This document shows positions 11,858 through 18,486 of a stretch of 22,706 bases of DNA, one piece after another. The translations under genes were made by a program, and so were the position numbers. This stretch comes from a virus: positions 1 through 22,706 of the IMG/VR virus record IMGVR_UViG_3300021406_000047. The stretch is one strand, 5' to 3'. Below the pieces are notes generated by a model. That model saw only the letters and a list, made by a program, of their open reading frames with translations. It did not search any database and was not told where the DNA came from. Within the stretch, counting starts at the first letter, position 1. Each line of letters begins with the position of its first letter.

Positions 11858-12012
11858 GTAACGCATTTGATGAATACAAGCAAAAAACTTTGAATTTATT
11901 GCAGATGATGGCTGATGAGAATTATGAAAACTTAGACGGTGAAAGTTATGTTATCAATAAAAAGCTTCGTCTAAAACTAATGAGCATAATGGATAAGGTA
12001 AAAACTTTATGA
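11854..12012 (+). CDS. Hypothetical helical micro-protein, 52 aa
   Basis: Overlaps the upstream stop and the downstream groEL start with ATGA junctions on both sides, strong support for a real gene. The sequence (MSNAFDEYKQKTLNLLQMMA...) is a two-helix protein with a basic C-terminal helix (NKKLRLKLMSIMDKVK). Unknown function. Confidence 0.65.
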   Translation: MSNAFDEYKQKTLNLLQMMADENYENLDGESYVINKKLRLKLMSIMDKVKTL

Positions 12013-13667
12013 ACAATAAATTTGCACGAAAAGTTGTTTACGGTAAAGAATACGAAGAGGCCAAGCTCAGAGGCTCGAACCTATCTAAATTAGTAGCTAA
12101 ATCCGCTTATGGCGTCGGTGCCGGCAATGTGATGATCGAGCGTAATTTTGGCGCTCCTCTTACATCCAGGGATGGTGTGAGTAATCTCGAACAATTGCAT
12201 GTGGCTGAACCTGTTGAGAACATGGTTATACAATCAATTGTACAATCATCTCAAAGGACTAATCAGCATGCTGGAGATGGGACAACTGCAACAGCCATAT
12301 TAGCCTCTGACCTGTATGAACAGGGGGTTAAAGATATTCACGAAACAGGCAGAAGCCCAATACAGGTAGCTAACAAGATACTTGAAACATCCCGTGAGGT
12401 CTATAAGTTCATCGACAGTAAGAAAGTCAAGGCCACTAAAAAAGACCTTAAGAATATTGCACGTATCTCCTCTCACGACACGGCACTCGGTGATATGGTT
12501 TCATTTATCTTTGAGAAGTTTGACGGCGATGGAGGTGTTGTGGTTGGCACCCATGATGGTGACGATACGACTATGTCAATGGAGGAGGGCTTTTACTTCA
12601 AGAAAGGCTTTGCTGACCCGAAACTAATATCTCATCCAGGCCTAAGGGAGTCATATCTTACAAATGTCCCCGTACTCGTTATTAGTAAGGTTTTGAAAAC
12701 ATCCAATGACATGATAGCCATTTTTGAGAAGATAGGCGAATATGCAGCCAACCATGGTCGTATTCCTTTAGACTTCTTGATGATTGCCGATATTGAGGGG
12801 GTTGCTTTAGAGGGCTTAAAAGAAAACCCTCGCAATCTTCTTATTCCTACCGTAGTAACACCTTTAGATCATGGTGCACGTAAAGATGCTTTCTTTCAAG
12901 ATGTAGCCACCTATACGGGTGGAAAAGTCATCAGTAATAATGATTTTGATGATTCATACTTTGGGAATGCAGACGAAGTTATCGCATCTGGACTGACGAC
13001 TAATATTATTTATGGCACCCTCGATCTTAAAAAGTTAGAAGAACTGCATGATAAAGGAAAGATATCTGATGCAGACTTCGAGGCTAAAAAGAAAAGACTC
13101 GAGGGAATAACATTTTTGTTAAATAAACTTGATGAACAGATTGAAAAGACTACTGACTCTTACGATCTAGAGTTCCTAAATGAGCGTAAAAACCGCTTAC
13201 AAGGTAAGATAGCCACCATATCAGTTGGCGGTGAAACGGAACAGATTAGAATAGAAAAGAAGTTAAGGGTTGATGATGCTTCAAACGCGGTACGTTCTGC
13301 GAAGTTATATGGAATTGTTCCTGGAGAAGGCGAACCGCTCCTGTGGGCGGCAAGCGTGGTAAACAATGCTGACCGATACGGTAATCTATTCCTCTACCTA
13401 CTGGAAAACTGCGGTATTGATGACCCCGACAGCTACGCCTATAAGCTAGTCGATGAATGTAAGTTTGGCGAGGGGTACGATATATCGGGCGATTCCCTAC
13501 CCGAGGGTGCAGATAGAAAGACGGTTATAAACCTGCGTGAGCACGGTATTGTTGACCCTGTACAGGTAGTGCTAGAGACCGTCCGAAATGCGGCGGCTGT
13601 GGCTGCGCTACTCGTAACCAGTACGACCGGCATGTACTACGAAAACCGCGACATCAAACAGGACTAA
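12009..13667 (+). CDS. groEL: GroEL-like (group I) chaperonin, 552 aa
   Basis: Forms an ATP-driven ring that folds proteins. Aligns along its length with GroEL: NFGAPLTSRDGVSNL (D55), HAGDGTTATAIL (D90, the ATP site), the apical domain with LMIADIEGVALEGL and ARKDAFFQDVATYTGGKVIS, then YDLEFLNERKNRLQGKIATISVGG, RVDDASNAVRSA (D423, equivalent to catalytic D398) and DPVQVVLETVRNAAAVAALL. Differences: the GPKGRNV loop reads GVGAGNV, VAGGGVAL reads VPGEGEPLL, about 25 extra residues sit near 336-365, and the GGM-rich tail is missing. Such divergence is usual in phage chaperonins. It follows the 52-aa gene through an ATGA overlap. Likely client: virion proteins. Confidence 0.95.
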   Translation: MNNKFARKVVYGKEYEEAKLRGSNLSKLVAKSAYGVGAGNVMIERNFGAPLTSRDGVSNLEQLHVAEPVENMVIQSIVQSSQRTNQHAGDGTTATAILASDLYEQGVKDIHETGRSPIQVANKILETSREVYKFIDSKKVKATKKDLKNIARISSHDTALGDMVSFIFEKFDGDGGVVVGTHDGDDTTMSMEEGFYFKKGFADPKLISHPGLRESYLTNVPVLVISKVLKTSNDMIAIFEKIGEYAANHGRIPLDFLMIADIEGVALEGLKENPRNLLIPTVVTPLDHGARKDAFFQDVATYTGGKVISNNDFDDSYFGNADEVIASGLTTNIIYGTLDLKKLEELHDKGKISDADFEAKKKRLEGITFLLNKLDEQIEKTTDSYDLEFLNERKNRLQGKIATISVGGETEQIRIEKKLRVDDASNAVRSAKLYGIVPGEGEPLLWAASVVNNADRYGNLFLYLLENCGIDDPDSYAYKLVDECKFGEGYDISGDSLPEGADRKTVINLREHGIVDPVQVVLETVRNAAAVAALLVTSTTGMYYENRDIKQD

Positions 13668-13669
13668 TA

Positions 13670-13939
13670 ATGTGGCTGTTAGACTTCAGGAAACCGCCTA
13701 CGCTCGTTCAAATCGAAGATATTAACTCTCTAAAAGCCGAGTTAGACGAATTACGGGCTATCATTGCTGACCTGCGTGATGACATGAAGCACCTACAAGA
13801 CCTAAACGCCGAGACACAGAAGACCAATGTCTTGCTGTACCCTGAGAACTTTGATAAAGATAAAGGCACCGGAACAACTGTTTTTGTTAAGAACGGAGAG
13901 GAAAAACCCTATGATACGATTGACTGGCGGAGTCGATAA
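13670..13939 (+). CDS. Hypothetical coiled-coil protein, 89 aa
   Basis: Starts 2 nt after the groEL stop with AGGACTAATA upstream. Residues about 17-52 form a coiled coil (INSLKAELDELRAIIADLRD), then an unstructured C-terminal part. Its end overlaps the next gene by 29 nt. Perhaps a trimeric or dimeric accessory protein; no family. Confidence 0.7.
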   Translation: MWLLDFRKPPTLVQIEDINSLKAELDELRAIIADLRDDMKHLQDLNAETQKTNVLLYPENFDKDKGTGTTVFVKNGEEKPYDTIDWRSR

Positions 13940-14165
13940 AAACGGTAAGTTTGTAGTCGGCAAGATACCGAAGTCCGTTCGACATCCTGGCTATAAGCAA
14001 GAGAATAACGACATGCAGCGTATCACCCATTCTGCAGAGTTAGTGCAGCCGTTTAACCCTGATGGCACTCGGAATACGGCGTACAGCACCATCTACCACC
14101 AGGCGGCCATTAACCAGGGTGTCATTGACGAAGACCCATTACCAGATTTTCAGAGGTTTGAATAA
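13911..14165 (+). CDS. Hypothetical protein, 84 aa
   Basis: The start is chosen at ATG 13911 (GGAGAGGAAAAACCCT upstream). Sequence MIRLTGGVDKNGKFVVGKIP then SVRHPGYKQENN is rich in Gly, Asn and Pro with no membrane segment. It is the last gene of the chaperonin operon; its end overlaps the convergent 71-aa gene by 16 nt. Not recognised. Confidence 0.7.
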   Translation: MIRLTGGVDKNGKFVVGKIPKSVRHPGYKQENNDMQRITHSAELVQPFNPDGTRNTAYSTIYHQAAINQGVIDEDPLPDFQRFE

Positions 14166-14365
14166 AAGTTGAGATTCTCAGTCAGCGTAATAACCTCTTC
14201 TAAAAGAGTGTCCTTTTTAGATAGTAAAAGTTTGTACTCTCTAGAAAGTATATCGTACTGCATATTCAATTCTTTCAGACTGTTAGCGCCCATATCCAGG
14301 AGTCTTTCCTGTTGTGCAAGAGCCTCCGCAAGTTCAGAGGCTCTGTTTTTATCCTGGGCGTTCAT
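14150..14365 (-). CDS. Coiled-coil protein, 71 aa
   Basis: ATG 14365 lies 3 nt after the stop of the 159-aa gene. It is almost entirely helical (ELAEALAQQERLLDMGANSL, KELNMQYDILSREYKLLLSK), heptad-like with Leu at spaced positions. The end overlaps the rightward gene by 16 nt. Unknown function. Confidence 0.7.
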   Translation of the reverse strand: MNAQDKNRASELAEALAQQERLLDMGANSLKELNMQYDILSREYKLLLSKKDTLLEEVITLTENLNFYSNL

Positions 14366-14368
14366 AGT

Positions 14369-14848
14369 TTAGTCTTTGTGCATTGACTTGGGGAAACCGA
14401 GATAGACTTGGCCTAAGAGTTCTTTTATCCGAGCATTTCGCTCCATGAGAACCTGGGGATTAGGGCCGGTATCACTATTCTTAGCAGGTCGTTTGCGGTC
14501 GTCGAGCTGCAACTGGATATTTATAATAAAAGGAATTGCCACGTAAGCGAACTCGCCTGAAATAGTGGCGTTTTCATCCGGCCCGATTCTCAGTGTTTCA
14601 CGCTTACCAGGGATAACAGACATACCGTCTTCTGACAATTCCGACCGGCCGTACACGCGCTTTGTAATCTTATTAGAGACAACTTTTTCGTTCTTGCTTG
14701 GCAGGTAAGGAATATCGAGTGAGAGATTCGTAATGTTTTTGACGCCGACCATATCATAGGGGTCAAACATTTCACGGAGCATTTCGCCCAGAGTCTTCTG
14801 CCCATTGGATACAGCGGTACTCTGGTCTTCCTTAATAATCTCAGCCAT
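14369..14848 (-). CDS. Hypothetical structural-region protein, 159 aa
   Basis: The start is moved to ATG 14848 because GAGGAGAACTA precedes it; the frame is open further upstream but without a ribosome-binding site. The protein has a helical N-terminus (GQKTLGEMLREMFDPYDMVG) followed by beta-rich segments (NLSLDIPYLPSKNEKVVSNK, AYVAIPFIINIQLQLDD) and ends in a helix ERNARIKELLGQVYLG. Its position beside virion genes suggests a head- or tail-associated protein, but I have no homolog. Confidence 0.72.
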   Translation of the reverse strand: MAEIIKEDQSTAVSNGQKTLGEMLREMFDPYDMVGVKNITNLSLDIPYLPSKNEKVVSNKITKRVYGRSELSEDGMSVIPGKRETLRIGPDENATISGEFAYVAIPFIINIQLQLDDRKRPAKNSDTGPNPQVLMERNARIKELLGQVYLGFPKSMHKD

Positions 14849-14918
14849 TAGTTCTCCTCTTTGTTCATTAGTACAACCATCGTCAATTATTATCCTAAAT
14901 GTAGCATATGACAAAGGA

Positions 14919-14927
14919 TGCTACAAT
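14919..14927 (+). promoter_or_regulatory. Extended -10 promoter TGcTACAAT
   Basis: TG at 14919-14920, one base, then TACAAT at 14922-14927. The HNH start codon follows 9 nt later, so the mRNA is leaderless or nearly so. The motif and the short distance match the RHH promoter at 1160-1168. Confidence 0.5.
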
Positions 14928-14936
14928 GTGTGTTAT

Positions 14937-15329
14937 ATGTTACACACAGATTATTGCTCTAGATGTCATAGAAAAAATGTTCCCTTAATTAAGCATGCTC
15001 GTAATAAAACCACGCAGTATTACTACTGTAGAGACTGTAATGCAGCAAGGATGCGCAACTACTATAACAGTTACAATGGTAAGAATAATATCGTCAATGC
15101 TAGTAAGAGGATGGCAACTAAATATCCCATCAAACAAAAAGCTAGAGGTATGGTGAATTATGCAGTCAAGTCGGGTAGGCTCAACAAGCCCGCTCAGTGT
15201 GAGGTCTGCCTTAGCGAGGGACGAATTGAAGGACATCACATGGACTACAACAGACCACTGGATGTTGTTTGGCTATGTACTTCTTGCCATGCTGACTATC
15301 ATTCAGTAAAAAAGAAGATGCGAGATTAA
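14937..15329 (+). CDS. HNH-type endonuclease with zinc ribbon, 130 aa
   Basis: ATG 14937 (or GTG 14928) has no standard ribosome-binding site but lies next to an extended -10 box. An N-terminal YCSRCH...YYCRDCN zinc ribbon (about 6-37) is followed by a basic central region (RMRNYYNS, KQKARGMVNYAVKSG). CEVC...EGHHMDYNRPLDVVWLCTSCHADYH carries the HH metal pair and second Cys knuckle of HNH nucleases common in phages. Inserted rightward between leftward structural genes with its own promoter, it looks like an independent moron or homing endonuclease. Confidence 0.87.
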   Translation: MLHTDYCSRCHRKNVPLIKHARNKTTQYYYCRDCNAARMRNYYNSYNGKNNIVNASKRMATKYPIKQKARGMVNYAVKSGRLNKPAQCEVCLSEGRIEGHHMDYNRPLDVVWLCTSCHADYHSVKKKMRD

Positions 15330-15337
15330 CTACCACA

Positions 15338-15366
15338 CAAAAAATACCCTCTATTACGAGGGTATT
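15338..15366 (-). terminator. Leftward intrinsic terminator after head genes
   Basis: A 9-bp perfect stem (15343-15351 with 15358-15366, AATACCCTC/GAGGGTATT) with a 6-nt loop. Read leftward it is followed by a T-run (15338-15342). It lies 19 nt beyond the stop of the head accessory gene, and also just past the convergent HNH gene, where its rightward T-tail is weak. Confidence 0.85.
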
Positions 15367-15384
15367 GATTGCCGAGGAGTATTT

Positions 15385-16005
15385 CTACTCTACGTTGAGG
15401 ATAGTACCAGTGACGGCGCTGTAGCCTGAGACCTGGCAGTAGCCGTAGGTGACTGCTGGGGAAGTCAATGCTGGAAGCGCACAAACCGTGTATCCACAAC
15501 TGATGTTGCCCGATGCTGTAGACGTTGATACGACGTCAGGTGATGTGTAAAGACTAATGGTATCCGTACCAGGGATTAACGCCACACTCATTGGTAGAAC
15601 ATCACTGAATGTAACCGTAAAGTTATCACTCGATGCTGCACAACCTGTGTTGTCAGCGATGCGTACGCTGTAGACCTGAGACCCCGAAGAGACAGAGATT
15701 TTAGCATAGCCACCGGCGTAGGCACTAGCCGTGACAGCCCCACTTGAGACGACCGTAAGTGTCTGGGATGGGAACTGTAGGTTGTTAGCAAGCTGACCGT
15801 TGGCTACTGTCGTGAGCGCGAGGCCGGTAACTGAACTAATAACTGAGTACACCTGCGTACCGGCTGCGATGGCAGAACTGTTCGTGAACTTCACGTACTT
15901 ATATCGGCGTCCACCCTTAGCCTTGAACGTGCTACCTAGGGCTTGGAATTTCCCCGTTGTGAGGGTTCCGACTACCGACCCTAGAGCTTCTACTTCTTCA
16001 TTCAT
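15385..16005 (-). CDS. Candidate head accessory/decoration protein, 206 aa
   Basis: ATG 16005 follows AAAAGGAATATACG. The gene lies 21 nt after the capsid gene and shares its transcript, ending at the 15338-15366 terminator. The product is almost wholly beta-type, rich in Ser, Thr, Val and Gly, with repeated short strands (YVKFTNSSAIAAGTQVYSVI, TLTVVSSGAVTASAYAGGYA). Four Cys cluster in the C-terminal half (GCAA, SCGYTVC, YCQV), plus the usual phage context for a capsid decoration or head-completion protein. Family is not recognised by sequence. Confidence 0.75.
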   Translation of the reverse strand: MNEEVEALGSVVGTLTTGKFQALGSTFKAKGGRRYKYVKFTNSSAIAAGTQVYSVISSVTGLALTTVANGQLANNLQFPSQTLTVVSSGAVTASAYAGGYAKISVSSGSQVYSVRIADNTGCAASSDNFTVTFSDVLPMSVALIPGTDTISLYTSPDVVSTSTASGNISCGYTVCALPALTSPAVTYGYCQVSGYSAVTGTILNVE

Positions 16006-16026
16006 AATCGTATATTCCTTTTCCTA

Positions 16027-17154
16027 TTAACTAGCGTTTGTAATTCCGTTAACCTGAGCTTGGCGTCGGGGTTGGTTGGAAGTCATCTGACCGAAGAAGG
16101 TGATGACTGCGGTTTCAGACAACTGGTTTGGTACGCGCATGAAGTCGCGCATTTGCCAGATCGACTCAAGCGCCTTTGGAGCGCCACGGCTACCGGCTGA
16201 GTTGATGTTAGCTTCCGGAGCACCGCCGGTTACACCACGAGTTACCTTCATGTTGCTCGCGATGAACTTCTGGTTGTGCATAGGCACTTTGTAGAGGTTG
16301 AGGTAGTTGCTGTTGAGCAAGTACAGGGTGCCGATTGAAGCGCTGTCATCCTTGTAGAAGGATGCTGCGCGGTACGCCATGCCAGTGAAGCCACCGGCTG
16401 CGCTCATACCGGCAGACAAACGGATTTCGCTTGGAGCGTCGCTTCGGGTAGCGTCCTGTGCGATGTCAGAACTCGTAGTAACGTAGCGGCCTTGGTTCGT
16501 TGGCTGGAAGAGGCTTTCAAGCAACGTCCATACCGGAGAGGTAGTAACCGCGAAGTCAGTCGTTTCTGAAGCGATACCACCGGCTGAAGCAGCGTCAATT
16601 GCCGTGCTAACGGTGTTGAGTGCGATTGTGCCACCTGCAGCAGTGTAGACCTGTGCGTTGACCCATGGGTTGCTAGCGCGCGTTACGCCACCGTAAGAAG
16701 AGGTGTTGCCGCCTGCATCGACGACGTTCTCAAGACCGTAAATGTTGTTACCACCGCCGGCGCTGTAGACACCAGCTGCGAAACGAAGTCGGAGCGACTC
16801 TTGGGCTGCGTCCATTTTCTGCTCTACGAGGCGAACAGCTGCGCGCATGTTGTTTTCGTTGATGCTTCGCTCTGCGTCTGAGATAGCAACCGTCTGCATA
16901 ACAAGCGATGGGCCGAATGATAGGGTTTCCATCGTGTTTGTGACTGCGAATGACAGCGTGTCCATCGAGTTAATGAATCCACCAGTCGGAGAGGTCGAAG
17001 TCATTACTGGGTCAATCTGAATCGGACCACCGCCCCAGCGCTGCGCCTTAGTGCTTAAGTATTTAACAAGCGTTGTCGAGTAAGTAATGTTATCTACTAC
17101 ACGGGGAGCAATCTTGTTGTAGGTGACTAAACCTAGGTCTGATGTAAAATCCAT
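16027..17154 (-). CDS. Major capsid protein, 375 aa
   Basis: ATG 17154 has AAGGAAGG at ideal spacing. Recognised by its place (portal, scaffold, small gene, capsid) and by capsid-like features: an N-terminal VTYNKIAPRVVDNITYST segment, SMDTLSFAVTNTMETLSFGP, a helix NNMRAAVRLVEQKMDAAQES typical of the HK97-fold spine or P-domain, and repeated Ala/Gly/Thr-rich strands. It is translated from its own 5' leader, which begins with a promoter and hairpin. No N-terminal delta domain is obvious, consistent with a separate scaffold. Confidence 0.88.
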   Translation of the reverse strand: MDFTSDLGLVTYNKIAPRVVDNITYSTTLVKYLSTKAQRWGGGPIQIDPVMTSTSPTGGFINSMDTLSFAVTNTMETLSFGPSLVMQTVAISDAERSINENNMRAAVRLVEQKMDAAQESLRLRFAAGVYSAGGGNNIYGLENVVDAGGNTSSYGGVTRASNPWVNAQVYTAAGGTIALNTVSTAIDAASAGGIASETTDFAVTTSPVWTLLESLFQPTNQGRYVTTSSDIAQDATRSDAPSEIRLSAGMSAAGGFTGMAYRAASFYKDDSASIGTLYLLNSNYLNLYKVPMHNQKFIASNMKVTRGVTGGAPEANINSAGSRGAPKALESIWQMRDFMRVPNQLSETAVITFFGQMTSNQPRRQAQVNGITNAS

Positions 17155-17173
17155 AGTTACCTTCCTTATATAT

Positions 17174-17240
17174 AAAAAAGCCGACCAGTGCCGGTCGGCT
17201 TATTACCTAGAGTATATCACCTATCACTTTTTGCTTGCAA
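17174..17240 (-). promoter_or_regulatory. Capsid promoter with 5' hairpin/terminator module
   Basis: Read leftward: -35 TTGCAA (17240-17235), an 18-nt spacer, then extended -10 TGaTATACT (hexamer at 17216-17211). After exactly 10 nt comes AGCCGACC (17200-17193), a 6-nt loop and GGTCGGCT (17186-17179), followed by a T-run. The hairpin can terminate upstream transcription from the portal/scaffold genes. Being at the 5' end of the capsid mRNA, it may also stabilise it. The same module precedes the lysis cassette at 11240-11279. Confidence 0.65.
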
Positions 17241-17460
17241 CAGGTTCTTTCTTGGCTTTCTTTTTCTCTAGGAGGTTGGGGTCAAAGTATTTACGGGTCG
17301 AACTGAGTTTAGCTTCTACTAAGAGGCGCTCGACAAATGCCAGTGCGAGATCGTACTCATCAGGAATCGGGCGCCCAAATAGTGCCTTAGACATTTTCCT
17401 ACCCTCTTCCTCAGTCAGTAATTCCTTTTTAACAAATAGTGCGATGATAAAGTTAATCAT
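17224..17460 (-). CDS. Hypothetical protein between scaffold and capsid, 78 aa
   Basis: ATG 17460 follows AAGGTAGCTTT. N-terminal hydrophobic stretch (MINFIIALFVKKEL), then acidic/basic helices (LTEEEGRKMSKALFGRP, DYLALAF-type segment) and a Lys-rich tail (EKKKAKKEPVASKK). Its C-terminal coding region overlaps the capsid promoter. Possibly a minor head protein; not recognised. Confidence 0.68.
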   Translation of the reverse strand: MINFIIALFVKKELLTEEEGRKMSKALFGRPIPDEYDLALAFVERLLVEAKLSSTRKYFDPNLLEKKKAKKEPVASKK

Positions 17461-17469
17461 AAAGCTACC

Positions 17470-18096
17470 TTATTTTAATAGTTTTCTAACGTCAAAATCG
17501 GGGTCGTTCAAAAGCTGGTCAAACTCTTCGCGCGAAAGATTATCGTACTGGTTTGCTGTGGAGTTCTTACCTGCGCGCTGAGTCGAGCGTGAAGTACGGG
17601 TAGCGTAGTTAGAACGCTCTCTGTCTTCTTTAGAGAGTGAGCCGTCAAGGTCTTTGAACCTATCTTGGTTTTCTTTGCGGAAACGGTTAAGGGCGGTATC
17701 AAAACCAATAGCCCGAGATGGGGTGCGGTCTTTATTGACCTCTTGCTGATAGACCAAAATATCATCAGCCAATTGATTAACCTTACTATTTTTGTCGATA
17801 TTGCCGTCTTTATCGAGTTCAAGCTTCGGAAACTCGCCGTTTTCTATAGACTCAGTCAGTCCCTCAAGTTGGGACTGTCGAGCTTCGTTCTCAGTATTTA
17901 CACGCTCAATATCAGCCAAAGCATCGTCGTACTCTTTCCTCAGATTTTCGCCCTCGGCTGCTATCCGTGATAGTGCAGTACTGGCTTTGGTAACTTCTAA
18001 TTGGTCGGCAAACTTAAAGTCTTTCGGGATATCGTCAGCCGTGTATGCTCTGACTTCTTTGCCTTCCGCATCTTTCAGGACTAGCGGCTCAACACG
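17470..18096 (-). CDS. Scaffolding protein, C-terminal part (frame-shifted)
   Basis: The leftward frame is open from just after a TGA at 18099-18097. It encodes a continuous charged helical protein (RVEPLVLKDAEGKEVRAYTA, then FKFADQLEVTKASTALSRIA, a long ENLRKEYDDALADIERVNTE coil, and an end SREEFDQLLNDPDFDVRKLL). No ATG or GTG start with a ribosome-binding site exists near its beginning; the first candidate is TTG 17919, deep inside the coil. It therefore reads as the continuation of the acidic ORF upstream in the +1 frame. The basic C-terminal helices fit a capsid-binding scaffold tail. Confidence 0.75.
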   Translation of the reverse strand, partial: RVEPLVLKDAEGKEVRAYTADDIPKDFKFADQLEVTKASTALSRIAAEGENLRKEYDDALADIERVNTENEARQSQLEGLTESIENGEFPKLELDKDGNIDKNSKVNQLADDILVYQQEVNKDRTPSRAIGFDTALNRFRKENQDRFKDLDGSLSKEDRERSNYATRTSRSTQRAGKNSTANQYDNLSREEFDQLLNDPDFDVRKLLK

Positions 18097-18454
18097 TCAA
18101 TCCGTATTTCTGGAATCCGTCATCAAACTTACTGAGATCGAGCGACTTAGCGAACTCAGTCTGAGGCGTGTAATCAATCTCGGGAACTTCCTCCATGAAC
18201 TCTTTAAGCGAATCCTCGTTGATCTTGGCATCGTCTTCGCCTTTGTCGTCCTTGTCCTTTGTATCGTCGGTTGTGTCATCACCCTTATCATCGGTGTTTG
18301 AGTTATCCTGCGAATCATCGCCATCTGAGTTGTCGTCTGAGTCATCCTCAAGCGGTTTGCCAAATTCGTCTAAAGGCATATCGTTTTGGTGATTACTATC
18401 GTACTTTCCTACCAACTCCTGCACTTCGGGGTCGTCTAGAATGTCTTCATACAT
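18089..18454 (-). CDS. Scaffolding protein, N-terminal acidic part
   Basis: ATG 18454 follows AAAAAGGAGTATTTAAC, a very good ribosome-binding site. The 121-aa frame starts MYEDILDDPEVQELVGKYDS, has an extreme Asp-rich stretch (about 38-80), then a helix SLKEFMEEVPEIDYTPQTEF and ends after TGA at 18091-18089. The next coding frame continues seamlessly if one base is skipped within the 8-nt window 18096-18089, giving a product of about 327 aa. The position between portal and capsid and the acidic-coil composition are typical of scaffolding proteins. Either a sequence/assembly error, a real split gene or programmed +1 frameshifting. Confidence 0.72.
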   Translation of the reverse strand: MYEDILDDPEVQELVGKYDSNHQNDMPLDEFGKPLEDDSDDNSDGDDSQDNSNTDDKGDDTTDDTKDKDDKGEDDAKINEDSLKEFMEEVPEIDYTPQTEFAKSLDLSKFDDGFQKYGLTC

Positions 18455-18486
18455 GTTAAATACTCCTTTTTAACATGATAACAGAT

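Noticed and set aside
14805-14936. Upstream extension of the HNH gene (start at 14805)
   Set aside because: The extension runs antisense through the start of the leftward 159-aa gene and has no ribosome-binding site; the extended -10 box before 14937 fits a later start.
17508-17822. Leftward 104-codon ORF in another frame of the scaffold gene
   Set aside because: Its composition looks out of frame and it has no ribosome-binding site; the acidic/coiled frames explain the region better.
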